Assembly: GCF_024623455.1 (NCBI RefSeq)
Contig: NZ_JANIPJ010000002.1
Coordinates: 124,001-188,000, forward strand
DNA from: Paenibacillus soyae
Lineage (GTDB): Bacteria; Bacillota; Bacilli; Paenibacillales; Paenibacillaceae
Length of the DNA: 64,000 nt
Reading direction: 5' to 3'
In this document: positions 18,706 through 26,469 of the stretch, in pieces
Position numbering within the stretch: the stretch's first letter is position 1
Layout: the number at the start of each line of letters is the position of its first letter
Program-made: the position numbers and the translations under genes
The notes under the pieces: model-generated
The model's database searches: none
What the model saw: the letters and a program-made list of their open reading frames with translations, nothing else
What the model was told of the DNA's origin: nothing

Positions 18706-18752
18706 CGACAATTTTCGCCTTCATTGTCGGATAGTCCGGTTCACGATATACT
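18706..18752 (+). promoter_or_regulatory. Promoter of thiN with an inverted repeat over the -35
   Basis: -35 TTGTCG (18724-18729), a 17-bp spacer and -10 TATACT (18747-18752). CGACAAT (18706-18712) and ATTGTCG (18723-18729) form a 7-bp inverted repeat whose right arm covers the -35, a possible operator. Confidence 0.6.
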
Positions 18753-18794
18753 GTTAGACGAACTATGCGCATTTCGGAAAGGAGAATTATTTAC

Positions 18795-19434
18795 CATGCT
18801 GCAACGGATCGTGATCTTCGCCGGAGGAACGCTGGGCGATTGGGCGCTGGCGCATCTTCGAGCCGATGACACTTTGATCGGGGCGGACAGCGGCGCTCGC
18901 TTCCTGATCGAGAATGGATATTCGCCCGACATCGCCATCGGCGATTTCGATTCGGTAACCGAAAGCGAAATGGCGTCCATTCGCGCTCGAAGCAAACAAA
19001 CGATCGCATGCGATCCGATCGACAAAGACTATACCGATACCGAGATGGCCTTCCGGCTGGCACTTGACATGAAGCCGGCCGAGCTCCTCTTGATGGGGGC
19101 TCTGGGGACCCGCTTCGACCACTCCCTGGCCAACGTGCATTTGCTTGCTTTAGCCGATGAGCACGGCATTCCCGCGCAGATTGTAGACGAGCACAATCAG
19201 GTCCGCATCGTTTCGGCGACATCCGTCGTACACATGCAGGATCATCCTCAGCTGTCGCTGCTTCCTCTTACGGAGAGGGTGACCGGCATCACGCTAAAGG
19301 GCTTCCGGTACCCTCTCCACGAGGCGACATTAACGATCGGACAGTCGCTAGGGATCAGCAACGTCTTGATTGGAGAGGAAGGCATCGTCGCGCTTCGCGA
19401 GGGCAAGCTGCTCGTCATCCAAAGCCGGGATTAA
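18795..19434 (+). CDS. thiN: Thiamine diphosphokinase
   Basis: A 212-aa enzyme that transfers pyrophosphate from ATP to thiamine, giving thiamine diphosphate, the cofactor of PdhAB in this window. Family motifs: GGTLGDWAL, IGADSGARFLIENGYSPDIAIGDFDSV (the D-x-D-S acidic site), KDYTDTEMAF, and GALGTRFDHSLANVHLL. The ATG at 18795 is chosen because AAAGGAG precedes it; longer frames begin before the promoter. Its TAA stop shares the TTAA palindrome with the stop of the convergent mutS2-like gene. Confidence 0.92.
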
Positions 19435-21386
19435 TCCACCGCTCCCTCCTCGTCTGACGGGATCACGATTTCGAGCCCTTCGACGTGCTTGCGGCTCATC
19501 GAATGACGAGCCTTCCGGTTCGCCTTCGATTCGAAGACGATATCAAGGTCGTACGTTTCTCCCGGATAAAGCTCCGATTTGGCGATATACAGCTTGAGCC
19601 TCTTCCGGTTAAACGTCAGCTTCTCCCCCTTCACCTGAACGACCACATTTCCCCTCTCGTCCGCGGGGCGATAGACGACTCCCGCCCGTTTCAACGGATA
19701 GATCCATACGGCATCTCCTTTTTGGAACGGTATTCCCTGGCCTTTCTTGGCTGGCGAATCGCTGGCCCGTTCGTCTCCCTTAGGCTGCTCGGTCTTCACC
19801 GGAGCCATGCTCGGTGCCGATAGCTCCACTGCCGCAGGGTACGCTCCCGATTCCGGGACGCCCCTCGACCGAAGCAGCGTCTCCGCTCTCGTCATCACAG
19901 CTTCGGGCAGACCGAACCTTCTCGCGATCGCGAACGCGTGGCTGTCTCCCGCCTCTCCGATTTCCAACCGGTACAAGGGCAGCAGCGTCTCGGGATCGAA
20001 CGCCATTCTGCCGTTCTGACATCCCGGCGTTCGCGAGGCGAACGATTTGATTTCGTTAAAATGGGTCGTCGCGGCTACCAACGCCCCCCGCTCAAGCAGT
20101 CTCTCCAGCACCGCGATCGAAAGGGCTATTCCTTCGGACGGATCGGTTCCGGCTGCCATTTCGTCCAGAAGCAGCAGGCTGGCGGAGTCCGCATGATCGA
20201 ACATCTGCTTCAGGACGGCAATGTGGGATGAGAACGTGCTGAGCGACTGCTCCAAGCTCTGACCGTCGCCGACATCGGCGATGACATGGCGGAAGATGCC
20301 CATCCGGCTTCCTTGCTCCGCGGGAATCAGCAATCCGGACTGGGTCATCAGCGCAAGCAGACCCATCGTTTTGAGCGAAGCGGTTTTGCCGCCGGTATTC
20401 GGCCCTGTAATAATCAACTGCTTCCAGCCGAGGCCAAGCTCTACGTCAAGCGGCACGCTCGACGGACCTAGAAGCGGATGCCGGGCGCCTTTGAGCACGA
20501 TTACCGGCTCCGGGCTAATCTCGATCAGCCGGCCGCTCATGCTTCTGGCAAGCTTGCCGCGGGCCATAATAAAATCGAATGCCGCCATCGCCTGTACATT
20601 AGTAGTAAGCGGTATGGCATATCCTTCCGCCAGATGGGATAGCTGGGCAAGCACGACGGAACGCTCCCGTTCTTCGGCTGCCCGCCATTCGGAAAGCTCC
20701 TGCTGCAGCTCGGCTATATCGTTAGGTTCAACGAACAACGTCTGGCCGCTCGACGATTCGTCCAGAACCGTTCCCGGCACCTGCTTCCTGAGCTCCCGCT
20801 TCACGGCGATGACGAACCGCCCGCTTCGCTTGCTCACAATAGACTCCTGCAGCGCGCTTTTGTATTTGCTCAAGGCCTGATCCATCTTCTTGGCGATCTT
20901 ATCTTCCATCGCATACATTTGCCGCCTTATATATGCCAGGTCGGCGCTCGACTCGTCCGTCAGCCTTCCGTATCGGATGCACCTCGCCAGTTCCTCGCGG
21001 AGCGGCTTGCATTCATCCATCGATTCCGCGTAGGAACCGATCGTGGGAGCGATATGAATTTTGCTCCTCATATATTTTTTCATTTGGGCTACGGATGTTA
21101 ACCAGACGGCGACCGCGTCGAGCTCTCCTTCCGTATAGATCTTCCCTTTCCCGAGCAGCGCCATAAAGACGTCGATACCATCCATCGGAGATAACGGAAT
21201 GCTTGCACCGCTTCCGAGAAGCTCGGAAGCTTCATGCGCCTCGCGCAGCCATGCCGTAATTTGTCCATGTGATGTGCTGGGTCTCATTTCTTCCGCAAGC
21301 TCGCGTCCCGCAGGCGATACCGTCATGTCGACGGTCATTCGTTTGATCCGGTCGTATTCCAGCTTCGTTAAAGTTTGTTCGTTCAT
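19431..21386 (-). CDS. MutS2-family ATPase lacking the Smr nuclease domain
   Basis: A 651-aa protein with MutS2 lever/core helices (about 1-310) and a MutS ATPase (about 310-520): Walker A GPNTGGKTAS (328-337), Walker B LLLLDEMAAGTDP (about 397-410), and the TTHFNEIKSFA sensor. After the ATPase comes a KOW-like/beta segment (about 565-620), but it ends in a short basic tail and has no Smr domain. Canonical MutS2 is about 785 aa and carries Smr with an LDLR motif. It is probably a paralogue that binds branched DNA or collided ribosomes without nuclease activity (inference). GGAGG lies 12 nt before the ATG, with an intrinsic terminator just upstream of that. Confidence 0.82.
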   Translation of the reverse strand: MNEQTLTKLEYDRIKRMTVDMTVSPAGRELAEEMRPSTSHGQITAWLREAHEASELLGSGASIPLSPMDGIDVFMALLGKGKIYTEGELDAVAVWLTSVAQMKKYMRSKIHIAPTIGSYAESMDECKPLREELARCIRYGRLTDESSADLAYIRRQMYAMEDKIAKKMDQALSKYKSALQESIVSKRSGRFVIAVKRELRKQVPGTVLDESSSGQTLFVEPNDIAELQQELSEWRAAEERERSVVLAQLSHLAEGYAIPLTTNVQAMAAFDFIMARGKLARSMSGRLIEISPEPVIVLKGARHPLLGPSSVPLDVELGLGWKQLIITGPNTGGKTASLKTMGLLALMTQSGLLIPAEQGSRMGIFRHVIADVGDGQSLEQSLSTFSSHIAVLKQMFDHADSASLLLLDEMAAGTDPSEGIALSIAVLERLLERGALVAATTHFNEIKSFASRTPGCQNGRMAFDPETLLPLYRLEIGEAGDSHAFAIARRFGLPEAVMTRAETLLRSRGVPESGAYPAAVELSAPSMAPVKTEQPKGDERASDSPAKKGQGIPFQKGDAVWIYPLKRAGVVYRPADERGNVVVQVKGEKLTFNRKRLKLYIAKSELYPGETYDLDIVFESKANRKARHSMSRKHVEGLEIVIPSDEEGAVD

Positions 21387-21411
21387 TTCGCTTGTCAGCC
21401 TCCTTTTGGAT

Positions 21412-21455
21412 AAAAAAAAAGCAGGAACGAAAACGCGGGCGCGTTCCGTTCCTGC
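21412..21455 (-). terminator. Intrinsic terminator immediately upstream of the mutS2-like gene
   Basis: GCAGGAACG pairs with CGTTCCTGC across a 17-nt loop, followed on the minus strand by nine Ts. It lies between the gene's ribosome-binding site and anything upstream, so expression needs read-through or an unseen promoter within about 25 bp. Confidence 0.75.
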
Positions 21456-21522
21456 TTATCGCAAAATAAAACCCCATGCTCTTCCTCCGCTCGTCTCGTC
21501 AACGCAGCAGTAAAAAAAGCAT

Positions 21523-21548
21523 AAAAAAACCGTGCTATGGGAGCACGG
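21523..21548 (-). terminator. Terminator of the candidate structured RNA
   Basis: A perfect 7-bp stem, CCGTGCT/AGCACGG, with a 5-nt loop, followed by seven Ts on the minus strand. Confidence 0.85.
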
Positions 21549-21747
21549 TGATTGGGCCTCATCCTAATGCATGCAGGCGGAAATCCTCATGTTCTCAACT
21601 CTTGGCATCAGATCACGAAATAAACCTCGGCTGCATCCATCTTTTCGAAAATGGCGCCGCAAGGCTGGACATTCGTGCTGATCATATCCAATTTAAGAGT
21701 TAAGAACACCGGCAAACATCAAAATTTCCCCTTTATCATGCAAGTTC
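21523..21747 (-). ncRNA. Candidate structured non-coding RNA (rod-like, about 225 nt)
   Basis: The stretch contains no convincing gene but has its own promoter and a strong terminator. Within it, long-range pairs nest as a rod: 21724-21729 with 21579-21584, a 13-bp stem 21695-21707 with 21591-21603 (one G-U), 21672-21677 with 21614-21619, and an apical 7-bp hairpin 21637-21654 with a CGAA loop. A large asymmetric internal bulge separates the outer and inner stems. The overall shape recalls 6S RNA, but I see no diagnostic primary motif of 6S or of any riboswitch class I know. It could also be a leader of the mutS2-like gene. Confidence 0.45.
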
Positions 21748-21753
21748 TTTTAC

Positions 21754-21783
21754 ATCATATAGGAAAATCGAGGCTAACGTCAA
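21754..21783 (-). promoter_or_regulatory. Promoter of the candidate ncRNA
   Basis: On the minus strand, -35 TTGACG (21778-21783), an 18-bp spacer and -10 TATGAT (21754-21759) lie between the BCCT stop codon and the structured region. Confidence 0.6.
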
Positions 21784-21807
21784 GCCTTCGGATATTTTTA
21801 GGCGACA

Positions 21808-23331
21808 CTACATGTCCTCGATGAGCTCGTCAAGCTTCTTCCTTCTTTTTCTTTCTTTGAGCCGCCTTATTCGATCTTCCTCCTGCAAATTACGAAGCAG
21901 CGCTACGCACATGCCGATGATAATGGCCGCAAACGGGAGCGACGTCACGATGGACGCGGTTTGCAATCCGTTTAATCCCCCGCTGATCAGCAGAACGATA
22001 GCGACTGTCGATTGAAGCACGCCCCAAGTCAGCTTGACTAAGGCTCTCGGATTTTGACTCCCATCCTGAGACAGCATGCCGAGCACGAACGTGGCGGAGT
22101 CCGCGGAGGTCACAAAAAAGACGACGATTAAAACCGTGGCGATCCCCGAAGCGACTTGGCCGACCGGCAGCTCGCCCAGCATGAGGAATAGCACCGTGGT
22201 TACATCCCGCTCCGCCGCCGCGGCAAGCGGCACGTGCTTCATCAGCTCCATATTTAGCGCCGTCCCGCCGAAGACGGAAAACCATACGAATCCCAAAATG
22301 CTGGGGACGATTAGAACCCCCAAAACAAATTCTTTAATGGTCCTTCCTCTTGAAACCCGGGCGATAAATGTGCCTACGAACGGCGCCCATGCGATCCACC
22401 ATGCCCAATAAAATAACGTCCAATTGCCTATCCATTTGCTTTGAGAGAAAGGGGTAAGCCGTAAGCTCATCCCAATCAGGTTTTGCACGTAGGACCCGAA
22501 GGTATTGGTGAGCGAATCCATAATAAACGAAGTGGGCCCTACTAAAAACACAAACAGGAGCAGCAGAAAAGCAATATATAAATTGGTTGTGCTAAGCAGT
22601 TTGATTCCCTTATCCAGCCCCGAAAGCGTGGAGGCCATAAACAAGAAGGTCACGATTACGATGATCCACATCTGCGACGCAGCGGATAGGGGCAATCCGA
22701 ACATGGCGTTAAGCCCCCCGTTGATCTGAAGAGCTCCCAAACCAAGCGATGTGGCGACTCCGAATGCCGTAGCGATGATAGCCAAGATATCAATGCTTTT
22801 GCCGATCGGACCATTCACCCTCTCGCCAAGCAGCGGATAGAACGTCGAGCTGATCAACCCTTTCCTTCCTTTGCGGAATTGATGATACGCCAGAATTAAC
22901 CCTACGATCGTATAGATCGCCCATGGGTGCAGCCCCCAATGAAAAAAAGAATAACGCAAGGCGATGCGAGCTGCTTCCGGCGTGCCTCCGACTACGCTCT
23001 CCGGAGGCGATAAGTAATGGGACAGCGGTTCTGCAACGCCCCAAAACACTAACCCGATCCCCATTCCCGTGCTGAACAACATGGCAAACCACGGGAAAAG
23101 CGCATATTCCGGCTCGTCATCGTCATCACCGAGCTTGATCGATCCGTATTTGCCGAAGGCCAGCGTGAACGCAAATACCAGGATACCGAACATGGTCAGC
23201 AGGTAGAACCAACCCATCTTCTGAATCATGAGATCGAACACATAACTCGCCATATCCGCCAATTGCGAAGGCATGATCGCTCCCCAAGCCACGAAACACG
23301 CGATTATGATTATGGATATCCAAAAAACCAT
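21808..23331 (-). CDS. BCCT-family glycine betaine/choline/carnitine transporter
   Basis: A 507-aa secondary transporter with about twelve transmembrane segments. The family substrate-site signature is visible as FYWAWWIAWAPFVGTFIARVSRGRT (about 305-330), together with GMGIGLVFWGVAEPLSHY near residue 92. The C-terminus is charged (RRLKERKRRKKLDELIEDM), as in osmosensing BetP/OpuD relatives. It imports compatible solutes, driven by Na+ or H+. The ATG at 23331 follows an ideal AAGGAGGAATTGCC; a longer start at 23355 is not supported. Confidence 0.9.
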   Translation of the reverse strand: MVFWISIIIIACFVAWGAIMPSQLADMASYVFDLMIQKMGWFYLLTMFGILVFAFTLAFGKYGSIKLGDDDDEPEYALFPWFAMLFSTGMGIGLVFWGVAEPLSHYLSPPESVVGGTPEAARIALRYSFFHWGLHPWAIYTIVGLILAYHQFRKGRKGLISSTFYPLLGERVNGPIGKSIDILAIIATAFGVATSLGLGALQINGGLNAMFGLPLSAASQMWIIVIVTFLFMASTLSGLDKGIKLLSTTNLYIAFLLLLFVFLVGPTSFIMDSLTNTFGSYVQNLIGMSLRLTPFSQSKWIGNWTLFYWAWWIAWAPFVGTFIARVSRGRTIKEFVLGVLIVPSILGFVWFSVFGGTALNMELMKHVPLAAAAERDVTTVLFLMLGELPVGQVASGIATVLIVVFFVTSADSATFVLGMLSQDGSQNPRALVKLTWGVLQSTVAIVLLISGGLNGLQTASIVTSLPFAAIIIGMCVALLRNLQEEDRIRRLKERKRRKKLDELIEDM

Positions 23332-23379
23332 GGCAATTCCTCCTTCACTTGCCATAGCATCTCCTCTAATGCGCGAAAA

Positions 23380-23424
23380 TATAAAGAGCCGCTCCTCAAG
23401 AAATGATCTTGGGAAGCAGCTCTC
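23380..23424 (-). terminator. Terminator of the MBL-hydrolase gene
   Basis: AGAGCTGCTTCCCAAG pairs with CTTGAGGAGCGGCTCT (a few mismatches), followed by TTTATATTTT on the minus strand. It lies just upstream of the BCCT gene. Confidence 0.75.
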
Positions 23425-23427
23425 TAA

Positions 23428-24216
23428 TCATTCGTTTATTTCGATGGTCATGCCGGTTTTCGAATAGTGAACATGCGAGGGAAGGTAGCCGTCCTTCGCG
23501 ATATCGATATCGTGCGACATATGCGTCAGGAATGCTTGCTTCGGCTTCCATTGCTCGAATAACTCAAGAGCCTCGTGCACGTCATACAACGATCTCGTTT
23601 CGCGCGGGAATGGCTCCTTGAAGAAACTGGTTCCCAGAATAAGCAAATCAGCGCCGCGAAGCGGCTCCTGCTGCTCTTCCGTCAAATCAATGGCATCCGA
23701 GCAATACACCCATGAATAGCCGCTTACCGAATGGTCGAATCGGAACGCGTACGAATAGCCGTTCTTGCCATGGTTGACCCGCCATGCCCGCACGCGCCAC
23801 GCTCCGATCAGTATCGGCTCATCGAACGGCCGGAAATCGATCATGGAGGTTAGCCATGGAAACCGGCTTCTGATCTCTTCAATAACCTCGGACGGCGAAT
23901 AGGCGATGCCTCGGGTTTTGGACCAGCGGCAGACGTCGTACCATTCCGGAAGTCCACCGATGTGATCGAAATGGGCATGCGTGATCAGCATACGATCAAT
24001 CGTCCGCAAGCCTGCGGCTTCCATCTGGCGTCCCCAGTCCGGCCCGCAATCGATCCATGTCACGCCGGCGTCCGGCATATCGATCTGAAGAGCCGAACGC
24101 AGCCGGCGATTTATTCCTTCCGAGGAGCGCGCCTCATCGCATATCCTGCAGTCGCAATACACGCGGGGAACGCCTTGCGAATCGCCCGTGCCTCGGAATG
24201 TGAGCTTAGTCGTCAT
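23428..24216 (-). CDS. MBL-fold metallohydrolase, PhnP-like
   Basis: A 262-aa metallo-beta-lactamase-fold enzyme. It has the PhnP-type opening FRGTGDSQGVPRVYCDCRICDEARS, with the structural cysteines, and the metal site HAHFDHIGG (H-x-H-x-D-H). Further ligands are the D in VYCSDAIDL and the H in LTHMSHDID. Family members cleave cyclic phosphodiesters; without phn genes nearby the substrate is open. The ATG at 24216 overlaps the stop of the upstream GNAT gene (ATGA), so the two are translationally coupled. Confidence 0.85.
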   Translation of the reverse strand: MTTKLTFRGTGDSQGVPRVYCDCRICDEARSSEGINRRLRSALQIDMPDAGVTWIDCGPDWGRQMEAAGLRTIDRMLITHAHFDHIGGLPEWYDVCRWSKTRGIAYSPSEVIEEIRSRFPWLTSMIDFRPFDEPILIGAWRVRAWRVNHGKNGYSYAFRFDHSVSGYSWVYCSDAIDLTEEQQEPLRGADLLILGTSFFKEPFPRETRSLYDVHEALELFEQWKPKQAFLTHMSHDIDIAKDGYLPSHVHYSKTGMTIEINE

Positions 24217-24887
24217 AGCGGCAGCAGAGCCACCTTTTCCATGCCCTTCAGCTTCTCGATCATCGTTACCCACTCGGCCGGCTTGTTGGGGAGGGCCGAA
24301 TAATAACCCGTTAGGAATGTTGCGACCAAGGAGGCATCGATTTCGTTCAACTCTTCGTTTTGCGGCAGGAAGCCCAGATCCAGCTCCGACACGGCAGCTC
24401 CTTCATGATCCCAGGACGGATGCACGTACGCCAGATCGAGCTTCTTATATCCCATATGCGACAAAACCTCTCTGCGAACGATCGGATTCATCGGCGACAC
24501 GCCTCCAAACTCGTGAATCGCCGCGCGATAAGGATCATAGATTTCCGCGAACATGCCGATAGGGACCGTACCGGATTCCGCCGCGAGACGCTCCAGATCC
24601 TTCTGCCGGCTCCGCATTAGGAATCGCCCCACGCCAAGCGAAGGCTTCCCGATAATCGTGAAATCGGTCATCGCGACGCGAAGCTCGGGATAATAGCGGT
24701 ATTCCGTCGACCCGACGACTTCGTCGCCTAGCAGCGCCGCATACACATGAATGGAAGGGTCCTGCAGAGGCTCTCTCCAAAGCTCGTATGCGAGCACCTC
24801 CTCCGGAGGGAAGATCGTGCCAAGCAGCTCGTGCAGCGGCTTGAAATAAGGGTCGTCTATGGAAGTAATTCGATGATAAGTTAACAT
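24213..24887 (-). CDS. GNAT-type N-acetyltransferase
   Basis: A 224-aa protein. The N-terminal GNAT half carries YAALLGDEVVGSTEYRYYPELRVAMTDFTIIGKPSLGVGRFLMRSRQKDLERLA, where LGVGRFLM stands in for the acetyl-CoA pyrophosphate loop (Q/R-x-x-G-x-G/A). The C-terminal third is less conserved. The substrate is unknown. It is coupled by a 4-nt overlap to the PhnP-like hydrolase. Confidence 0.7.
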   Translation of the reverse strand: MLTYHRITSIDDPYFKPLHELLGTIFPPEEVLAYELWREPLQDPSIHVYAALLGDEVVGSTEYRYYPELRVAMTDFTIIGKPSLGVGRFLMRSRQKDLERLAAESGTVPIGMFAEIYDPYRAAIHEFGGVSPMNPIVRREVLSHMGYKKLDLAYVHPSWDHEGAAVSELDLGFLPQNEELNEIDASLVATFLTGYYSALPNKPAEWVTMIEKLKGMEKVALLPL

Positions 24888-24920
24888 GAGTGCGTTCTCT
24901 CCTATCTGTGCTTCAAATGG

Positions 24921-25580
24921 TTATAAAAAAGGATTGCGCCATTCCATGATCGCCGCGCAGTCTAAAGAGTCCTCGTCCTCCAAGTAATGCTCGGCCACCC
25001 CGATGGGCATCCTGCCGCAGCGAAGAAGGAATGTAATGACCGGGTCGTTCCATTCGCCGGCAATGACTTTCTCCAAATATTGCTCGGGCGTCGCTTCGGC
25101 CGCTTTGCTTGCGTATCCCGGCATGCGTCCGCCTCCCAGAAGTCTTGCCAGGCGCAGATGAACAACCGTTTCGTACATCGTCTGCATCAGCCATTTGCCC
25201 GCCCCTGATTTGCGGAACTCCGGAATGACGCATATATCGACGACATACAGCGTGTCGCCGTTCGGGTCATGTTTGCGAATGTATCCGTTATCCGTTATCT
25301 CTTCCCATGTATGCGAGCTGGCGTAGCGGTCGAGTTCGACGATGAGTCCGGTCATCGAGCCGATAATTCGCCCTTCCGCTTCGATGCAAAGCGCCCCGTC
25401 GGGGAAACGCGTCACATGCTCCCTCAACTGCTGCTCGTTCCATAGCAGTTCTTCCGGGAACGGCGGAGGGAAGCTGGCTTTCTGCGCCGCGATAAGACCG
25501 TCGAAATCGTCATGCGTGTAATTCCGGATGGTCGCGCGGACGGGCTTGCCGGCATGCAGCAGATAGAGCTCTTTTCTCAT
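24921..25580 (-). CDS. GNAT-type N-acetyltransferase paired with a nitrilase-fold gene
   Basis: A 219-aa GNAT protein. TLYVVDICVIPEFRKSGAGKWLMQTMYETVV contains beta-4 and the acetyl-CoA loop RKSGAG. It resembles the N-terminal half of YhcX-type proteins, in which a GNAT domain is fused to a carbon-nitrogen hydrolase. Here the two halves are separate genes, 4 bp apart, in the opposite order; the ribosome-binding site GGAG lies inside the last codons of the hydrolase gene. A joint function in modifying a small amide or amine is inferred. Confidence 0.8.
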   Translation of the reverse strand: MRKELYLLHAGKPVRATIRNYTHDDFDGLIAAQKASFPPPFPEELLWNEQQLREHVTRFPDGALCIEAEGRIIGSMTGLIVELDRYASSHTWEEITDNGYIRKHDPNGDTLYVVDICVIPEFRKSGAGKWLMQTMYETVVHLRLARLLGGGRMPGYASKAAEATPEQYLEKVIAGEWNDPVITFLLRCGRMPIGVAEHYLEDEDSLDCAAIMEWRNPFL

Positions 25581-25584
25581 CCCG

Positions 25585-26445
25585 TCAGCTCCAATCGGGA
25601 TACAGATCGGAACGGCGATCCCTCCATGTCATGACGGAGCCGTTTTTCCGGACCTCCTCCAGCAGAGCGAGATCCAAATCTCCAACGACCAGCATATCGT
25701 CGTTGATGACGCCTTCCGCAATAATGCCGGCCGGCGGGAATGGAATGTCGTTCGGAGCGATGATGGCTGCCTGGCCGAAGTTCGCGCGCATAAAATCAAC
25801 TTTGCGAAGCGCTCCCACGGTACCGGTCGTGACGACATAGATTTGATTCTCGATCGTGCGCGCGTGGCAGCAATAGCGAACGCGATGGAAGCCGTGGCGG
25901 TCGTCCGTGCAAGACGGACAGAAGATCACATCGGCGCCCTTGGCTCTGGCCATCCGGACGATCTCGGGAAACTCGATGTCATAACAGGTCAGCATCGCGA
26001 TCGTGCCGAACTCGGTCTCGAACACTTCAACGCCGTCTCCGGGCGACATATCCCACTCGGCGACTTCCGTCGGCGTCAGATGAATTTTGTGCTGAACGTC
26101 CACTTTACCGTTCGGATGGAACAAATGCGCGGCGTTGCGGCGCTTGCCGCCCTCTACTTCCACGACATGCGTGCCGCCCACGATATACATGCCGTATTGC
26201 CCGGCGAGCCTCCGGAATAACGCGATGTAAGCCTCGGTGAACTCGGGAAGCCTGCTGATCGGCAGCCCCTCTCCCGCTTCATCGCCTATGGATAATAATT
26301 GCGTGGTCATGAATTCGGGGAACAGAAGAAACTGCACTCCGTACTCCGACGCGTTGCGAACGTAATGGGAAACCTGCTCCTCGAACTGCTGGAAGCTCTG
26401 AATATCCGCGAGCTTGTATTGCACGGCCGATACCCGGTATTTCAT
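25585..26445 (-). CDS. Carbon-nitrogen hydrolase (nitrilase fold)
   Basis: A 286-aa amidase-like enzyme with a complete Glu-Lys-Cys triad: Glu in LLFPEFMTT (E44), Lys in DVQHKIHLTPTE (about 139) and Cys in MLTCYDIEFPE (about 173). It matches the hydrolase half of YhcX-like proteins. It probably hydrolyses a small linear amide; the substrate is unknown. TGGAGG precedes the ATG. It forms a two-gene unit with the following GNAT gene. Confidence 0.88.
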   Translation of the reverse strand: MKYRVSAVQYKLADIQSFQQFEEQVSHYVRNASEYGVQFLLFPEFMTTQLLSIGDEAGEGLPISRLPEFTEAYIALFRRLAGQYGMYIVGGTHVVEVEGGKRRNAAHLFHPNGKVDVQHKIHLTPTEVAEWDMSPGDGVEVFETEFGTIAMLTCYDIEFPEIVRMARAKGADVIFCPSCTDDRHGFHRVRYCCHARTIENQIYVVTTGTVGALRKVDFMRANFGQAAIIAPNDIPFPPAGIIAEGVINDDMLVVGDLDLALLEEVRKNGSVMTWRDRRSDLYPDWS

Positions 26446-26469
26446 GGCGGTTCCTCCAATCCCAATAAA

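Noticed and set aside
21551..21750. Known riboswitch classes (SAM, lysine, glycine, M-box, c-di-AMP, THF, T-box) for the structured region
   Set aside because: None of their conserved core motifs is visible; it is left as an unclassified candidate RNA.
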